NCBI RefSeq assembly: GCF_004216775.1
Contig: NZ_SGXF01000004.1
Coordinates: 124,001 to 188,000 of the forward strand
From: Cuneatibacter caecimuris
GTDB taxonomy: Bacteria; Bacillota; Clostridia; Lachnospirales; Lachnospiraceae
DNA length: 64,000 nt
Direction: 5' to 3'
How positions within the stretch are numbered: position 1 is the first letter of the stretch; the number at the start of each line of letters is the position of its first letter. Shown piece by piece: positions 1-8,950 of the stretch. A program made the position numbers and the translations under genes. The notes below the pieces were generated by a model, which did not search any database, was not told the DNA's origin, and saw only the letters and a list, made by a program, of their open reading frames with translations.

Positions 1-571
1 CAGCATTATGAAGCTCCTCATCTACTCCGCCTGATTTATACGAAATAAAAATTCCATTTACTTTCAAGAAAGGGATACAATACTCTGATAATGTGGACAA
101 ATTTGAAACCGCACGGGATACACACAGGTCAAATTGTTCTCTAAACTCTGTATTTCTCGCCAAATCCTCGGCTCTTCCATGTACAGCAAAAATTCCTTCC
201 AGCTTCAAATTTTCAATTACTTCTTTTAAAAACAAGACTCTTTTATTCAAGGAATCCAACAATACCACATTTAAATCTGGAAATAAAATTTTCAAAGGTA
301 TTCCAGGAAAACCAGCGCCTGTTCCGACATCAATTAGTTTTACCTGTCGATTTTCATCTTTGTTTTCAAAAAATTTCTGAATTATTTTCCATGACATAAT
401 ACTATCAATAAAGTGCTTTTGTACCACCTGGCTGAATTCAGTAATTCCAGTTAAATTCATAACTTTATTTTTTTCTATCAACAATTCATAATAATTGCAA
501 AATTGATTTACCTGAATATCTGACAAATCAAATCCTATTTTCTGAAAAGAAGAAACCAAATATTCTTTCAT
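1..571 (-). CDS. rsmG: 16S rRNA (guanine-N7) methyltransferase RsmG (GidB), 3' part cut by window edge
   Basis: Methylates N7 of a guanine in the 530 loop of 16S rRNA using SAM. The reading frame is open from the ATG at 571 to the window edge (190 codons; the family is about 240 residues, so the C-terminus is outside). Visible motifs are the SAM-binding loop [10 protein letters not shown] followed by LKILFP, then [12 protein letters not shown] and the later HGRAEDLA and [10 protein letters not shown] segments, all typical of RsmG. Its ATG overlaps the mnmG stop as ATGA, so it is translationally coupled as the last visible gene of the rpmH-to-rsmG minus-strand operon. Identification is secure; only completeness is unknown. 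Confidence 0.95.
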   Translation of the reverse strand, partial: MKEYLVSSFQKIGFDLSDIQVNQFCNYYELLIEKNKVMNLTGITEFSQVVQKHFIDSIMSWKIIQKFFENKDENRQVKLIDVGTGAGFPGIPLKILFPDLNVVLLDSLNKRVLFLKEVIENLKLEGIFAVHGRAEDLARNTEFREQFDLCVSRAVSNLSTLSEYCIPFLKVNGIFISYKSGGVDEELHNA

Positions 572-2457
572 GCTTCTCTCCTTTTCTGTTCCAGATAGAC
601 CAGCAGCACAGATATATCTGCGGGGGAAACTCCTGATATCCTTGAAGCCTGACCGATTGAAGCCGGCTTAAATGCTTCCAGCTTCTGAACTGCCTCTTTA
701 CGTAATCCTTTAACAGCAGTATAATCAAAGCCAGAGGACAGTCTTCTGTTCTCGAGTTTTTTAAACTGTTCTACCTGTTTCATCTGCCTGTTGATATACC
801 CCTCATATTTTAGATTAATATTCACTTGCTCTGCAGCATCCCGCGGAATTACAGGTCTGACAGGATCTATCTCAGCTAACAAAAAATAATTCAGCTCAGG
901 GCGTTTCAAAAGTTCAGCGAGAGTCATACCAGATCCATTATTCAATAAGGTGCTGTTATGCTTTTCCAAAAAATTTTGTACTGTTTCAGATCCACCCACA
1001 TGTATTTGACGAAGCCTGTCCATTTCCCTTTGGATTATCTCTTTTTTGGTAAGATATTTTTGATAACGATCCTCATCAATTAAACCAACACGATAACCTA
1101 TCTCCGTCAATCTCATATCGGCATTATCCTGACGCAAAAGCAGTCTGTACTCTGCTCTGGAAGTCATCATTCTATATGGCTCATGAGTCTCTTTTGTTAC
1201 AAGATCATCAATCAGGACACCTATATAGGCTTGAGAACGATCCAATACAAGTCTATCCTTATTTTGAATGCTCAGGGCCGCGTTAATTCCGGCAATTAAT
1301 CCCTGGGCTGCTGCTTCTTCATATCCTGAACTTCCGTTTATCTGTCCCGCGCTGTATAATCCCGTGATATTCTTAAACTCTAGTGTAGGATTAAGCTGAA
1401 GGGCATCTATGCAGTCATACTCAATCGCATAAGCATTCCTTACAATTCTTACATTCTCCAAACCCTTCACTGTACGGTACATTTCATACTGTACATCTTC
1501 AGGAAGTGAGCTTGACAACCCTCCCAGATACATTTCGTTTGTATATAGTCCTTCCGGCTCAATAAACACCTGATGTCTTTCCTTATCCGCAAACTTCACC
1601 ACCTTATCTTCAATTGAGGGGCAATACCGCGGCCCGGTTCCTTCGATCGCACCGGAAAAAAGCGGTGAACGATCCAGGTTATTCCTTATAATCTGATGAG
1701 TCTCCGGTGTGGTATAAGTAAGCCAGCAGGATACCTGGTCCTTTTGAACTGATTCAGGATCAGTAGCAAAGGAAAAAGGCACAATCCTCTCATCCCCAAA
1801 CTGCTCTTCCATTTTTGTGAAATCAAGGCTTCTTTTATCCACTCTGGCAGGCGTACCAGTTTTAAAGCGCCTCATTTTCACTCCATTCTTCTGAAGAGAT
1901 TCGGTAAGATAAACTGCGGCTTGTAATCCGTTCGGCCCAGTATTCTGGCTCACTTCTCCATAAATACACCTGGCCCTGAGATAGGTACCTGCCGCCAGGA
2001 CTGCTGCTTTACAGCGATATATCGCACCTGAGGCCATCTTAATTCCCTGCAGTTTCCCGCCTTCAACGATAATCTCAGCCGCTTCACCCTGACGTACATG
2101 AAGGCCTTCTGTATTCTCCAATGTTCTTCGCATTTCTCTGGTATAATCCTGCTTGTCCGCCTGCGCGCGAAGAGAGTATACAGCGGGACCTTTAGAAGCA
2201 TTCAGCATTTTTGACTGAATAAAGGTCTTATCTATATTTTTTCCCATCTCGCCACCCAGCGCGTCTATCTCTCTGACAAGATGGCCTTTTGAACTCCCGC
2301 CTATATTAGGATTACAGGGCATTAATGCAATACTGTCAACGCTGACAGTGAACATAATTGTTTCCAGACCCATTCTGGCGCATGCCAAAGCAGCTTCACA
2401 GCCCGCATGCCCGGCTCCTACCACAACTACATCATAATATTCTTCAACTACAGGCAT
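568..2457 (-). CDS. mnmG: tRNA uridine-5-carboxymethylaminomethyl modification enzyme MnmG (GidA)
   Basis: FAD-dependent partner of MnmE that builds the cmnm5 group on wobble U34 of tRNAs. The N-terminus has the Rossmann FAD site [16 protein letters not shown]; the family signatures [17 protein letters not shown] and [17 protein letters not shown] are present; 629 residues is the normal length. An in-frame ATG lies 12 nt upstream at 2469, but a GAGG ribosome site sits six bases before the ATG at 2457, which gives [10 protein letters not shown], the more typical N-terminus. It lies directly downstream of mnmE, so both halves of the MnmEG complex are co-transcribed, and its stop overlaps the rsmG start. 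Confidence 0.97.
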   Translation of the reverse strand: MPVVEEYYDVVVVGAGHAGCEAALACARMGLETIMFTVSVDSIALMPCNPNIGGSSKGHLVREIDALGGEMGKNIDKTFIQSKMLNASKGPAVYSLRAQADKQDYTREMRRTLENTEGLHVRQGEAAEIIVEGGKLQGIKMASGAIYRCKAAVLAAGTYLRARCIYGEVSQNTGPNGLQAAVYLTESLQKNGVKMRRFKTGTPARVDKRSLDFTKMEEQFGDERIVPFSFATDPESVQKDQVSCWLTYTTPETHQIIRNNLDRSPLFSGAIEGTGPRYCPSIEDKVVKFADKERHQVFIEPEGLYTNEMYLGGLSSSLPEDVQYEMYRTVKGLENVRIVRNAYAIEYDCIDALQLNPTLEFKNITGLYSAGQINGSSGYEEAAAQGLIAGINAALSIQNKDRLVLDRSQAYIGVLIDDLVTKETHEPYRMMTSRAEYRLLLRQDNADMRLTEIGYRVGLIDEDRYQKYLTKKEIIQREMDRLRQIHVGGSETVQNFLEKHNSTLLNNGSGMTLAELLKRPELNYFLLAEIDPVRPVIPRDAAEQVNINLKYEGYINRQMKQVEQFKKLENRRLSSGFDYTAVKGLRKEAVQKLEAFKPASIGQASRISGVSPADISVLLVYLEQKRREA

Positions 2458-2501
2458 AATGTACCTCATTCTTTTTTCTTACTTTTCTGCAATGTTTATT
2501 T

Positions 2502-3878
2502 CTATTTTCCCATACAAAACTTGCTGAACACCCGGTCAACCATATCGTCTTCCACTTCTTCACCTAAAATATACCCCAATTCCATATAAGCGTTCATCAA
2601 ATCTATGGTAAGGAAATCTTCCGGCATATTTTGAGAAATACTTTCTCTTACCAGCTGCAGGCTTTCTCTTGCATGCCTCAGATTTTCTTTTTGGCGAATG
2701 TTAGTAATCCATACCTCGTCATTATATTGGACTTCTCTATGAAGGAACATTTCGCACAGCACATTTTCCAGCCGCTTAAAACCAGTAAATTCCTTAGCAG
2801 AAACCGTTATTACCTTTTTACCGGTTTTTTCCTTCAGCTCCTCCTCTGAAATATAGAGCGGCAGGTCAGATTTATTAAGAAGAACAACAGCTTTTTTATC
2901 CTGGATCATTCCGATAATCTGTTCATCGTTTTCATCCAGAGGCATGGAACCGTCAACCACATAAAGAATCAGATCTGCGTTCTCAGCCTGTTCCATAGCT
3001 TTAGATACCCCGATTTTCTCCACAATATCCTCCGTACTCCTGATACCTGCAGTATCTACCAATCTAAAGCCAATCCCCCCCAGAAGTATCTGTTCTTCCA
3101 AGGTATCTCTGGTGGTTCCCGCAATCTCTGTGACGATCGCCCTCTCTTGCCCTGCCAATAAATTTAACAGTGAAGATTTCCCTGCGTTAGGCCTGCCCAG
3201 AATAACCGTCCTGATCCCTTCCGCCAGCATCCTGCCATTATCCGCATCTGCCAGCATTTCATCTAACCCAATACAGATACCGTCTAAATCCTGATCCAGC
3301 TTCTCACAAAACCCCTCCAAAGAAATCTGTTCGGGATCATCCAGCGCGGCTTCTATCTGGGCGGCTCCATCCAATATCATATCCCGAAAATCCTTAATTT
3401 TAAAATATAATTTTCCATTCAGCTGGCTGACCGCATTTTTCCTGGCAAACTCATTTTTTGCCTGTATCAAATCCATAACTGCTTCAGCTCTGGATAAATC
3501 AATCCTTCCATTTAAAAACGCTCTTTTGGTAAACTCACCGGGATCCGCAGGACTTGCGCCGTTCTCCAAAACTGTTTCCAATATTCTCTTTGTCACGAGA
3601 ACCCCGCCGTGACAATCGATCTCAACTGTATCCTCTGCCGTATAGCTTTTCGGCCCCCGCATCAGCAAAACCAGAACCTCATCTATCATTTCTTCATTCC
3701 TGAAGATATATCCGTAATGAATCGTATGCGTTTCCTGTTCACATAACCTTTTTCCAGCCTTTTTTGAACGAAACACCCTGTCCGCCACTTCAAAAGCCTC
3801 AGGACCGCTGATCCTGATTACACTGATCCCGCCTGGGCTCATTGCCGTGGCTATTGCAGCAATGGTTCTCTGTTCCAT
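2502..3878 (-). CDS. mnmE: tRNA modification GTPase MnmE (TrmE/ThdF)
   Basis: GTPase that works with MnmG on wobble-uridine modification. Order of domains: N-terminal formyl-THF-binding domain (MEQRTIAAIATAMSPGG), helical domain interrupted by a G domain with Walker A GRPNAGKSSLLN, DTAGI (switch II), NKSD, and the C-terminal FSKFCMGK ending, which matches the FCIGK-type C-terminal cysteine motif. 458 residues is the usual length. The start is supported by AGAGG seven bases upstream. It is separated from jag by about 120 nt that contain a perfect 14-bp hairpin, and is followed by mnmG after about 45 nt. Confidence 0.97.
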   Translation of the reverse strand: MEQRTIAAIATAMSPGGISVIRISGPEAFEVADRVFRSKKAGKRLCEQETHTIHYGYIFRNEEMIDEVLVLLMRGPKSYTAEDTVEIDCHGGVLVTKRILETVLENGASPADPGEFTKRAFLNGRIDLSRAEAVMDLIQAKNEFARKNAVSQLNGKLYFKIKDFRDMILDGAAQIEAALDDPEQISLEGFCEKLDQDLDGICIGLDEMLADADNGRMLAEGIRTVILGRPNAGKSSLLNLLAGQERAIVTEIAGTTRDTLEEQILLGGIGFRLVDTAGIRSTEDIVEKIGVSKAMEQAENADLILYVVDGSMPLDENDEQIIGMIQDKKAVVLLNKSDLPLYISEEELKEKTGKKVITVSAKEFTGFKRLENVLCEMFLHREVQYNDEVWITNIRQKENLRHARESLQLVRESISQNMPEDFLTIDLMNAYMELGYILGEEVEDDMVDRVFSKFCMGK

Positions 3879-3911
3879 ATTTACCTCTTTCCAGTCTGAC
3901 CTCCGGGTTAA

Positions 3912-3947
3912 GGAAAGGCATGCATAAACTGATATGCATGCCTTTCC
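3912..3947 (-). other. perfect 14-bp inverted repeat between jag and mnmE
   Basis: Arms at 3912-3925 and 3934-3947 are exact reverse complements (GGAAAGGCATGCAT) with an 8-nt loop. On the minus strand the hairpin follows jag but is followed by TTAACCC rather than a uridine run, so it is a poor intrinsic terminator. It could be a partial terminator, an RNA processing or stability element setting the jag/mnmE ratio. Function is inferred only. Confidence 0.6.
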
Positions 3948-4001
3948 AGCCAGGTACTCACTGCAGCCGGCGGATCATCCGTTTACCGCGGCAGCATATT
4001 T

Positions 4002-4676
4002 TTATTTCTGTATAGGTTTATCTTTGTAAAACCTTTTTCTGTCTTTATCTCTTTTCAGCATAACCACTACATGCCTGTAAGGATCTTCCCCCTCGCTTTT
4101 CGTAGTAACATAGGGATCGTCCTGAAGAGCGGAATGAATAATTCTTCTTTCATAAGGGTTCATGGGTTCCAGAGAAACAGAATGCTTTGTTCTCTTTACT
4201 TTGTACGCAATGTTCTTTGCAAGGTTTTCAAGCGTTTCTTTTCTTCTGTTTCTGTAATCCTCTGTATCAAGTTTTACCCTGATATACTCATCGGTCCTCT
4301 TATTGATGACAACGCTCGCCAGATATTGCAAAGAATCCAGCGTCTGTCCTCTCTTTCCAATGAGCACTCCCATATCTCCGCCGCTGAGATCAATATTCAC
4401 GACTTTTTCTTCCTGATCAAAGGACATGTCAATCTTCACTTCCATACCCATGGTACGGAATACATTTTCCAGGAACTCCCTTCCTTCATCCATCATATCA
4501 TATTTCTTCCTGGCCTTAATTACAGCAGGCTTATTTCCGATGAATCCCAAAAGTCCGGTAGATCCCTTTTCAATTACTTCATATTCCAGTTTATCGCTGG
4601 TAATTCCCAGCTCAATCAGAGCTTTTGTTACAGCGTCATCCACTGTCTTAGCAGAAATCTGAATAAAATCAGCCAT
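4002..4676 (-). CDS. khpB: RNA-binding protein Jag/KhpB (EloR), Jag_N-KH-R3H
   Basis: RNA-binding regulator that pairs with KhpA and affects cell elongation and division in Firmicutes. The N-terminal Jag_N domain (ISAKTVDDAVTKALIELG, then STGLLGFIGNKPA) is followed by a KH-like segment (GVLIGKRGQTLDSLQYL) and a C-terminal R3H domain (MNPYERRIIHSALQ). An upstream in-frame ATG exists at 4700, but a strong AGGGGGT site lies six bases before the ATG at 4676, giving MADFIQIS. It sits immediately downstream of yidC, the conserved arrangement in Firmicutes. Confidence 0.95.
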   Translation of the reverse strand: MADFIQISAKTVDDAVTKALIELGITSDKLEYEVIEKGSTGLLGFIGNKPAVIKARKKYDMMDEGREFLENVFRTMGMEVKIDMSFDQEEKVVNIDLSGGDMGVLIGKRGQTLDSLQYLASVVINKRTDEYIRVKLDTEDYRNRRKETLENLAKNIAYKVKRTKHSVSLEPMNPYERRIIHSALQDDPYVTTKSEGEDPYRHVVVMLKRDKDRKRFYKDKPIQK

Positions 4677-4707
4677 ATTTATACCCCCTGATAAAATCAA
4701 TTATGGG

Positions 4708-5970
4708 TTACTTTTTGCTCTTATCGTGCTTTTCGTTATACTGTTTCACCATATTTGCCTTAGCTGCCAGACTGCCAGGCTTAGGATTATTGGAACTGTA
4801 ATATTCCGTAGACTTTTTAATCTGCTCTTCTCTCTTGGCAGCTTTATCTTTGGACTGTGATTCCATTTCAGCAGCATCCTGAAGGTTTCTCACCGTCTTC
4901 TGCGTTACCTGATTAAGCTTCTTAGGAGGAAGCCCTTTCTTAGCGCGCTTTTTATTCTGTTTTTCCAGGTTCTTCTCAATAATTTCATTCACATCAACCT
5001 GGTTGAAGTAACGGTTGATAAACCACTGCATAATAATCTGAACCACACTGCCTGCCACCCAGTACAGGCCCAGACCTGCCGGCATTGTAAAGCAGAAAAA
5101 TACCGAAACCAGAGGCATAATAATATTCATGGTCTGCATTGTTTTTGCAGTGGGATCTTCAGAATTGGCAGGCTGAACAGTGGTCATCATTTTCGTGCTG
5201 AGCCACTGGAACAGACCGGCCATAATCGGGATCAGAATCCCGGGAAATCCAAATCCTGGGGTACTGGCCAAAGGCACTCCCAGAAAATTATTCATCTTAT
5301 CAATAATAGGAACGTACTGATTCACCGTATTCGTCAGATTAGGATCATTGAAAATCTGCTCAAATTTATTCCATTCATCCGCGTCAAACTGATACAAAAC
5401 ATCGACAATCTTGTCCGAATTCAACAGTTCATCCGCGTTGGAAACGCCGGCATACCCCTGCTGCTTTGCCAGTTCAATCATCTGTTCATTCACATTATAA
5501 TCTTTTATACCCTGTAATACATGTACAATTTCAAGATACATATCCTTCAGCTTCGGCACATATGCAGGCACATTAATGATTACCCGATACAGCGCAAACA
5601 GGATAGGCATCTGAATAATCAGCTGAAGACATCCTCCGGTGGGGCTCGTCCCATATTTGTCATATACGGCGCGAGTCTCCTCATTCATCTTCATCATGGA
5701 TTCCTGATCTTTTTTGTTCTTATACTTCTTGGTGATCGCCTGTATTTCAGGCTGCATCACTGCGTTCAGCTTGGAATATTTCTGCTGCTTGATCGTCATA
5801 GGCAGCATCAGCAGCCTCACAATCAGTGTAAAAAGAACAATAGAAAGACCGATATTGGCTATTCCGACCAGATCGCAGGCCTGAAAAATCCAATCCATAA
5901 TTACACCCAGCAAATTTGCTATGGGGCCAATCAGAAAAGCCGTACTCTTCGTTAACAATAAAAATTCCAA
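4708..5970 (-). CDS. yidC: membrane protein insertase YidC/SpoIIIJ
   Basis: Inserts and folds integral membrane proteins, with or without SecYEG. The conserved hydrophilic-groove arginine is visible in FTLIVRLLMLPMTIKQQ (R52), followed by a cytoplasmic helical hairpin (residues about 60-110), GGCLQLIIQMPILFALYRVI and three further membrane spans (GFPGILIPIMAGLFQW, IIMPLVSVFFCFTMPAGLGLYW). The C-terminus is a long Lys-rich tail, usual in Gram-positive YidC. Translation most likely begins at a TTG (5970), because AGGAGGT lies six bases upstream. No lipobox is seen at the N-terminus. It is in operon with yidD upstream and jag downstream. Confidence 0.96.
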   Translation of the reverse strand: MEFLLLTKSTAFLIGPIANLLGVIMDWIFQACDLVGIANIGLSIVLFTLIVRLLMLPMTIKQQKYSKLNAVMQPEIQAITKKYKNKKDQESMMKMNEETRAVYDKYGTSPTGGCLQLIIQMPILFALYRVIINVPAYVPKLKDMYLEIVHVLQGIKDYNVNEQMIELAKQQGYAGVSNADELLNSDKIVDVLYQFDADEWNKFEQIFNDPNLTNTVNQYVPIIDKMNNFLGVPLASTPGFGFPGILIPIMAGLFQWLSTKMMTTVQPANSEDPTAKTMQTMNIIMPLVSVFFCFTMPAGLGLYWVAGSVVQIIMQWFINRYFNQVDVNEIIEKNLEKQNKKRAKKGLPPKKLNQVTQKTVRNLQDAAEMESQSKDKAAKREEQIKKSTEYYSSNNPKPGSLAAKANMVKQYNEKHDKSKK

Positions 5971-5987
5971 AAATTTACCTCCTTCTG

Positions 5988-6212
5988 TCAGGGAACAGGG
6001 TCATATCCGCCTTTGGCAAATGGGTTGCATCTCAATATCCTTTTGAAGGCCAGCCAAGAACCCTTTACCGCACCGTATTTTTCTAATGCCTCAATGGCAT
6101 ACTGAGAGCAGGTGGGCGTATAAATGCAGTGAGTCTTTACTTTTAAAGGCGATAAAAACTTTCTGTAAAACCGGATCAAGGAGATCAGTACCTTTTTTAT
6201 CATAATGCTCAC
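5988..6212 (-). CDS. yidD: membrane protein insertion efficiency factor YidD
   Basis: Small membrane-associated protein found next to rnpA and yidC. Hallmarks are the amphipathic N-terminus followed by [21 protein letters not shown] and the Cys-containing [15 protein letters not shown] ending. The first possible start is a GTG at 6212 overlapping the rnpA TGA stop; an ATG three codons later (6203) is the alternative. 74 residues is normal for the family. Confidence 0.93.
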   Translation of the reverse strand: MSIMIKKVLISLIRFYRKFLSPLKVKTHCIYTPTCSQYAIEALEKYGAVKGSWLAFKRILRCNPFAKGGYDPVP

Positions 6213-6559
6213 TTCGATTCTTCCAAACTCAAAATACCATGCATCCTGCAGAGATTCAGCATGGCGCTCTCTATTTCTGTATATCCTTGTCCCTTAGCCG
6301 ATGGTCTGGCTACAAAAATGATGTCATATCCTGTCCTGAATGCGTCCATGTTCAACCGGAAACTCTCCCTGATCAGTCTGGCAAGCCGATGGCGCACAAC
6401 GCTGTTCCCCACCTTTTTGCTGACCGATATTCCTAATCTCAAATCTGCAGTCTTATTTTCTGCAAGGTACATCACAAGGTACTTATTCCCTAAAGACCTT
6501 CTCCTGCGATATACCCTCTGAAATTCCACACTCTTCTTTAAAGAATGAATCTTTCCCAT
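6209..6559 (-). CDS. rnpA: ribonuclease P protein component RnpA
   Basis: Protein subunit of RNase P, which removes 5' leaders of pre-tRNAs. The sequence begins [19 protein letters not shown] and carries the conserved basic RNR-type helix as [16 protein letters not shown], followed by YDIIFVARP. 116 residues is typical. It lies between rpmH and yidD, the near-universal bacterial arrangement; the yidD start overlaps its stop. Confidence 0.96.
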   Translation of the reverse strand: MGKIHSLKKSVEFQRVYRRRRSLGNKYLVMYLAENKTADLRLGISVSKKVGNSVVRHRLARLIRESFRLNMDAFRTGYDIIFVARPSAKGQGYTEIESAMLNLCRMHGILSLEESK

Positions 6560-6606
6560 CTAATTCACCTTTCTTTAGAAAGAAGAAAAGGTCACATAAC
6601 TGCGAC

Positions 6607-6741
6607 CTAAGCGGATAATACTTTTCTTCCTTTTGCTCTTCTGGCAGCCAGTACCTTTCTGCCGTTTGCTGTGCTCATTCTTGCTCTGAAGCCGTGCACC
6701 TTGGCTCTGGATCTTTTTTTGGGCTGAAATGTCATCTTCAT
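6607..6741 (-). CDS. rpmH: 50S ribosomal protein bL34 (RpmH)
   Basis: A 44-residue, highly basic protein of the large ribosomal subunit, too short for routine ORF listing. Translation of the minus strand gives [18 protein letters not shown], then [20 protein letters not shown] and RKVLSA-stop, the canonical bL34 sequence. An AGGAGGT site precedes the ATG. It is the first gene of the leftward operon and lies immediately beside the origin, as in most bacteria. Confidence 0.98.
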   Translation of the reverse strand: MKMTFQPKKRSRAKVHGFRARMSTANGRKVLAARRAKGRKVLSA

Positions 6742-6822
6742 GAAACATACACCTCCTTATTTCAAATTTGTTCTGTTTCTTCAGAACACACTAAGGCAAT
6801 TCTAAAATAGGACATCGTTTTA

Positions 6823-6851
6823 ATTATAAGGAAAATCAATGATTTCGTCAA
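6823..6851 (-). promoter_or_regulatory. promoter of the rpmH operon
   Basis: Minus-strand -35 TTGACG (6851-6846), exact 17-bp spacer and consensus -10 TATAAT (6828-6823), about 80 bases before the rpmH ATG. This is a strong sigma-A type promoter placed next to the leftmost DnaA box. Confidence 0.8.
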
Positions 6852-6880
6852 GTATTATTTCAATATAAAAAAAAATAAAG

Positions 6881-7193
6881 TTATCCACAAATTTTTCTTC
6901 TGTTTTATCCACATACATTAAACCTCTCCCCACATTTACATAATCTTATCCACAGTTTGTGTATAAGTTGTTGATAACTTGATATTTTTCCAAAGTAATC
7001 CATTTTATTGTGGATTTTTTCCTTTGATTTTCCAGATTTTTGTATGTGTATATTGTGAATTTAGTTATTCACTTATTCACAAAAGAAAGCAATCCATTTA
7101 CCGCCGGTTTTCATTGAAACTGGGGATTATCAACTGTCATTCACAGGATTTCCCCTTACTTATACACAAGTTATCCACAATGTTTTATCCACA
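6881..7193 (+). other. oriC: oriC upstream DnaA-box cluster (rpmH-dnaA gap)
   Basis: The 540-bp rpmH-dnaA gap is AT-rich and contains five exact TTATCCACA boxes on the plus strand, at 6881-6889, 6905-6913, 6946-6954, 7171-7179 and 7185-7193. Near-consensus boxes are TTATTCACA at 7073-7081 and TTATACACA at 7160-7168. This matches the incI/incII part of Firmicute origins, where DnaA binds and dnaA is autoregulated. The rest of the gap holds only the two promoters. Confidence 0.93.
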
Positions 7194-7209
7194 GCCCGTC
7201 CGAAAGCTA

Positions 7210-7238
7210 TTGAAAAAAATTCTGGTTTGTTATATGAT
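7210..7238 (+). promoter_or_regulatory. dnaA promoter
   Basis: -35 TTGAAA (7210-7215), 17-bp spacer, -10 TATGAT (7233-7238), 44 bases before the dnaA ATG. Two perfect DnaA boxes end 17 bases upstream of the -35, suggesting DnaA autoregulation. Confidence 0.65.
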
Positions 7239-7282
7239 ATTATAGAATAGGTTTCAATATATCCAAGGTTCAGGAGTTAAAG

Positions 7283-8650
7283 ATGCTAGACATATTGAGA
7301 GACAAGTGGGAAGAAATTAAAGAAAAACTGAAAGAGGACCATGACATCACCAATGTATCCTATAAAACCTGGATACAGCCTATGCAGGTGGCGGATGTGG
7401 ATAACAATACCGTTACTGTGGTCCTGAACGGAATTGAGGAAGAACAGCGGCAGCTGATTGATTTCGTCAATAAGAAATACCGTTTTATTTTACAGGTAAC
7501 CATTGAAGAAGTCACAGACTTCGCCTGTAATGTTGTTTTTGTGCTTCCAGGTGATCTGGAAAAGAATCATACGAGTGCCGCAGAACCGTCTTCGGCGCCC
7601 ATTTCTTCTCCATACAGCGCAAACCTGAACCAAAAATACACTTTTGATACTTTTGTGGTGGGTCCGAACAACAAGTTTGCCCATGCAGCTTCTCTTGCAG
7701 TCGCGGAATCCCCCGCGGAGAGATATAATCCTCTGTTTATCTACGGAGGCGTCGGACTGGGGAAAACTCATCTGATGCATGCTATAGCAAACTTTATATT
7801 AAGGAATAACCCGGATGCAAGGGTGTTATACGTAACCAGTGAAAAGTTTACAAATGAACTGATTGACGCAATCCGAAACAAAAATAGTATTTCCACATTT
7901 GAGTTTCGGGAGAAATACCGCAACATTGATGTGCTGCTCATTGATGACATACAGTTTATAATAGGAAAAGAAGGGACTCAGGAAGAATTTTTCCACACCT
8001 TTAATTTTTTGCATGACAATCAGAAACAGATTGTTATTTCTTCCGATAAACCTCCTAAAGCCTTTGAAACTTTGGAAGAGCGCCTGCGTTCCAGATTTGA
8101 AATGGGACTTCCGGTTGATATTTCCGCTCCGGACTATGAAACCAGAATGGCCATTCTTCGTAAAAAAGAGGAAATGGAAGGGTATAATATTGATAATGAG
8201 ATTCTGAAATATATTGCTACCAATATTAAATCCAATATTCGGGAACTGGAAGGGGCTCTTACAAAAATTACTGCATATTCCAAGCTGTATAAAACAGATA
8301 TTACCCAGGAAGTAGCGGAGGAAGCATTGAAGGATCTGATTTCTCCCAATCAGGTGAAAGAAGTTACTGTGGATACCATTATTGATACAGTTTCTGAACA
8401 CTTCCACCTGAAGCCAGCGGATATTATTTCCCAGAAGAGAAATAAAGAGGTAGTATTCCCGCGGCAGATCGCCATGTATCTTTGCAGGTATATGACAGAA
8501 TCACCTCTTCAGATGATCGGAAAGGCCATGGGCAACAGGGATCATACCACTATTCTTCATGGAATCGAGAAAATTGCAGGGGAAATGCAGGAAAATGAGA
8601 ATTTAAAAAGTACCATTGATATTTTGAAAAAGAAAATTATGCCCGGATAA
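7283..8650 (+). CDS. dnaA: chromosomal replication initiator protein DnaA
   Basis: AAA+ ATPase that binds DnaA boxes and opens oriC. Domain I is N-terminal (about 1-85), followed by a short variable linker rich in Ser/Pro/Ala (about 100-110). The AAA+ core starts at KYTFDTFVVGPNNKFAHAA with Walker A GGVGLGKTH and Walker B LLIDDIQFI. The C-terminal domain IV carries the DnaA signature GNRDHTTILHGIEK. AGGAG lies seven bases before the ATG. 455 residues is the usual size. The gene is flanked on both sides by DnaA-box clusters. Confidence 0.98.
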   Translation: MLDILRDKWEEIKEKLKEDHDITNVSYKTWIQPMQVADVDNNTVTVVLNGIEEEQRQLIDFVNKKYRFILQVTIEEVTDFACNVVFVLPGDLEKNHTSAAEPSSAPISSPYSANLNQKYTFDTFVVGPNNKFAHAASLAVAESPAERYNPLFIYGGVGLGKTHLMHAIANFILRNNPDARVLYVTSEKFTNELIDAIRNKNSISTFEFREKYRNIDVLLIDDIQFIIGKEGTQEEFFHTFNFLHDNQKQIVISSDKPPKAFETLEERLRSRFEMGLPVDISAPDYETRMAILRKKEEMEGYNIDNEILKYIATNIKSNIRELEGALTKITAYSKLYKTDITQEVAEEALKDLISPNQVKEVTVDTIIDTVSEHFHLKPADIISQKRNKEVVFPRQIAMYLCRYMTESPLQMIGKAMGNRDHTTILHGIEKIAGEMQENENLKSTIDILKKKIMPG

Positions 8651-8924
8651 TATCCACATCATATTGTGGATAAACCGCTTCATCCCCGTGCATAAACTGT
8701 TTAAAGATTTTGGACAACCAATAACCTGTCCACATTAGCTACATTAGGTCATTTTTCAGGGCTGTTGATAATTCACAGGTTATCCCGTGGCCGACCACAG
8801 GTTCATCCAGAAGTTATCCCTTAACCTGAACCCGCTGATGGACAGGCTTTCAGAGGGTTTTACACATATCAACACCACCTACTATTACTACTACTGAATT
8901 CTTTTAAACATAAATACATAAGGC
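8650..8924 (+). other. oriC: oriC downstream part: DnaA boxes, DnaA-trios and AT-rich unwinding region (dnaA-dnaN gap)
   Basis: The 300-bp dnaA-dnaN gap has a perfect box on the minus strand (TGTGGATAA, 8665-8673), an ATATCCACA variant at 8650-8658, TTATCCC half-boxes near 8779 and 8814, and a TTTTACACA box at 8858-8866. Twelve bases on, 8879-8896 reads CTACTATTACTACTACTG, a run of three-base repeats matching the Bacillus DnaA-trio motif, then an AT-rich stretch to about 8924. This is the expected layout of the basal unwinding system. Confidence 0.85.
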
Positions 8925-8950
8925 CGCAGGCGAAAGGAGACACCAACAGC

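Noticed and set aside
6742-7282. Possible rRNA or tRNA genes near the origin
   Set aside because: No rRNA core sequences or tRNA cloverleaf with T-loop GTTCGA-type motif were found here or elsewhere in the window; the gap holds DnaA boxes and promoters.
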